Source of the DNA: Gammaproteobacteria bacterium
GTDB lineage: Bacteria; Pseudomonadota; Gammaproteobacteria; Steroidobacterales; GCA-2729495
NCBI GenBank assembly: GCA_016874095.1
Contig: VGVH01000008.1
Coordinates: 1-64,000 of the forward strand
Direction: 5' to 3'
DNA: 64,000 nt
Shown here: piece after piece, positions 63,275-64,000 of the stretch
How the letters are laid out: every line of letters begins with the position of its first letter
Numbering within the stretch: position 1 is the stretch's first letter
Position numbers and translations under genes: made by a program
Notes under the pieces: generated by a model
What the model was told of the DNA's origin: nothing
Database searches by the model: none
The model's input: only the letters and a program-made list of their open reading frames with translations

Positions 63275-63723
63275 GAATGAGCCGGATCCGGAACCCGAAG
63301 GTCCTTGCGAATGAGCCGCTTACAGCGGATTGGCAGGCATGCTATGCGGCGCGCGCCGGGGGGTCAACGCAACCGGTGCGGGTATTTCCCGAGGGCTGGC
63401 GGGAGACGCTGATCACGGCAAGGGCGCGTAAACATTTACATGATAGGACAGTCACTTGCAGCGTTTCTGACGTGATGGGCGAGTCCGCAAACCCGGGTCT
63501 GGATCTCAGCGAGTACGCGCTGCTGCTGCTGCGCGCGCTTTCGCCCGGTATTCGGGGCATGGCCTGCTTTAGCTACGCCCAGGGGCGCTTCCTCGGCACC
63601 ACCGGCCTGCTTCGACCGGCAGGTCGATGCTCTGATGGCAGCGTTGCCCGGGGCCGCGCGCTCGGCCTGAGGCCAGCGCTGGCTGTGCAATAATCGCCGC
63701 CGATTTCCCGCCGGAGCTTTCCG
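63275..63723. other. mostly non-coding stretch with a doubtful small frame
   Basis: The 449 bases between the divergent nadA and cytochrome genes contain AT-rich sequence at 63425-63470 that may hold promoters. A frame starting at ATG 63475 and running to 63693 would encode a 72-residue peptide (G-E-S-A-N-P-G-L-D-L-S-E-Y-A-L-L-L-L-R-A-L), with a plausible amphipathic start but a low-complexity end and no clear ribosome site. It could be the relic of a larger protein. I do not call it a gene. Confidence 0.3.
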
Positions 63724-64000
63724 ATGACGATGCGAATCATCGCAAGCCTGGCGCTCGCGGGCGCTGCCGCTCTGGCAGCGACGACGGCAGCGGCACAGGT
63801 GCAATTGACCCGCGCGGTGCTGTCGCAGGCCGACTACGTGATCGGTCGGCGCGCTTTCCAGATGCGCTGCAGCGCCTGTCATTCGCTCGCCGAAGGGGGC
63901 ACCGACCTCACCGGCCCGAACCTCTGGGCGATCATGGGCAGCGCCCCCGGCGACGGTCGTCGCCCGGAATTCGTGTATTCGGATGCCCTGCGCGCCGCGG
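63724..64000 (+). CDS. c-type cytochrome, 5' part
   Basis: The gene runs off the right edge after 92 codons. It starts with a signal peptide (M-T-M-R-I-I-A-S-L-A-L-A-G-A-A-A-L-A-A then T-A-A-A-Q), followed by the heme-binding motif C-S-A-C-H. The spacing around R-A-F-Q-M-R-C-S-A-C-H-S-L and T-G-P-N-L-W is that of small class I cytochromes c. GGAG lies seven bases before ATG 63724. Its electron partner is unknown. Confidence 0.88.
   Translation, partial: MTMRIIASLALAGAAALAATTAAAQVQLTRAVLSQADYVIGRRAFQMRCSACHSLAEGGTDLTGPNLWAIMGSAPGDGRRPEFVYSDALRAA

Noticed and set aside
63475-63693. 72-residue frame between nadA and the cytochrome gene
   Set aside because: No ribosome site, a low-complexity C-terminus and no family resemblance; described as an uncertain stretch and not called a gene.

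Overview
This 64-kb window comes from a visibly GC-rich, Gram-negative aerobe. A TonB-dependent receptor, lipoproteins, Tat signals, a PEP-CTERM protein, a GTAGGAGCGGC-type REP element, a homodimeric-type AceE and a nadA-nadB pair together suggest a gammaproteobacterium of the Xanthomonadales/Nevskiales/Steroidobacter sphere. The taxonomic placement is inference. Genes are tightly packed, with many ATGA/TGATG/GTGA overlaps and tail-to-tail neighbours separated by only a few bases. I found no rRNA, tRNA, CRISPR array, transposase, integrase or phage gene.

Bases 1-9063: a seven-gene glycan locus (nucleotidyltransferase-like protein, two family-4 glycosyltransferases, an asparagine-synthase-type amidotransferase, and a dehydrogenase/acetyltransferase/aminotransferase trio of the kind that makes acetamido sugars) lies between two perfect 504-bp direct repeats. 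Each repeat carries the 3' end of an unidentified gene, a promoter-sized gap and the 5' end of a glutathione S-transferase gene. The gst gene is truncated in the left copy and intact in the right one, so recombination between the copies would remove the locus cleanly.

Bases 8778-21017: two look-alike catabolic modules. The first is gst, Rieske oxygenase, cupin, lipoprotein-type SDR, nitrilase-family hydrolase and a hemerythrin-like protein, with a convergent MFS transporter. The second is a paralogous Rieske oxygenase, an FAD-linked oxidase, a cupin, an AraC regulator and another MFS transporter. Neither has a recognisable oxygenase reductase or ferredoxin.

Bases 19683-26056 (minus strand): a coupled run of envelope-type genes (MBL hydrolase, a frameshifted mini exported protein, a beta-propeller lipoprotein, SIMPL protein, DedA protein, exported alpha/beta hydrolase, MFS transporter). 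Bases 26146-29247 are bioF-bioD-bioA. A REP pair at 29244-29319 supplies the stop codons of both bioA and the convergent MacB-like permease. Bases 29316-36212 hold a MacAB-like ABC exporter, a flavin disulfide reductase with a TVP38 protein, and an aldehyde dehydrogenase.

Bases 36222-45013: a large TonB-dependent receptor, a ThDP enzyme with a Tat-like leader, an aldo/keto reductase, an orphan shortened MazF, a FabD-like transacylase, a DUF411 protein and a multiply frameshifted TPR pseudogene. Bases 45026-54592 (minus strand) form a complete methylmalonyl-CoA cluster: MatB-type synthetase, CitE-like lyase, mutase, carboxylase beta and alpha, MeaB and epimerase. Bases 54964-64000 carry a PEP-CTERM protein, a lone aceE, a Tat-leader NTF2-like/FMN hydroxyacid dehydrogenase pair, nadB-nadA and the start of a c-type cytochrome gene.
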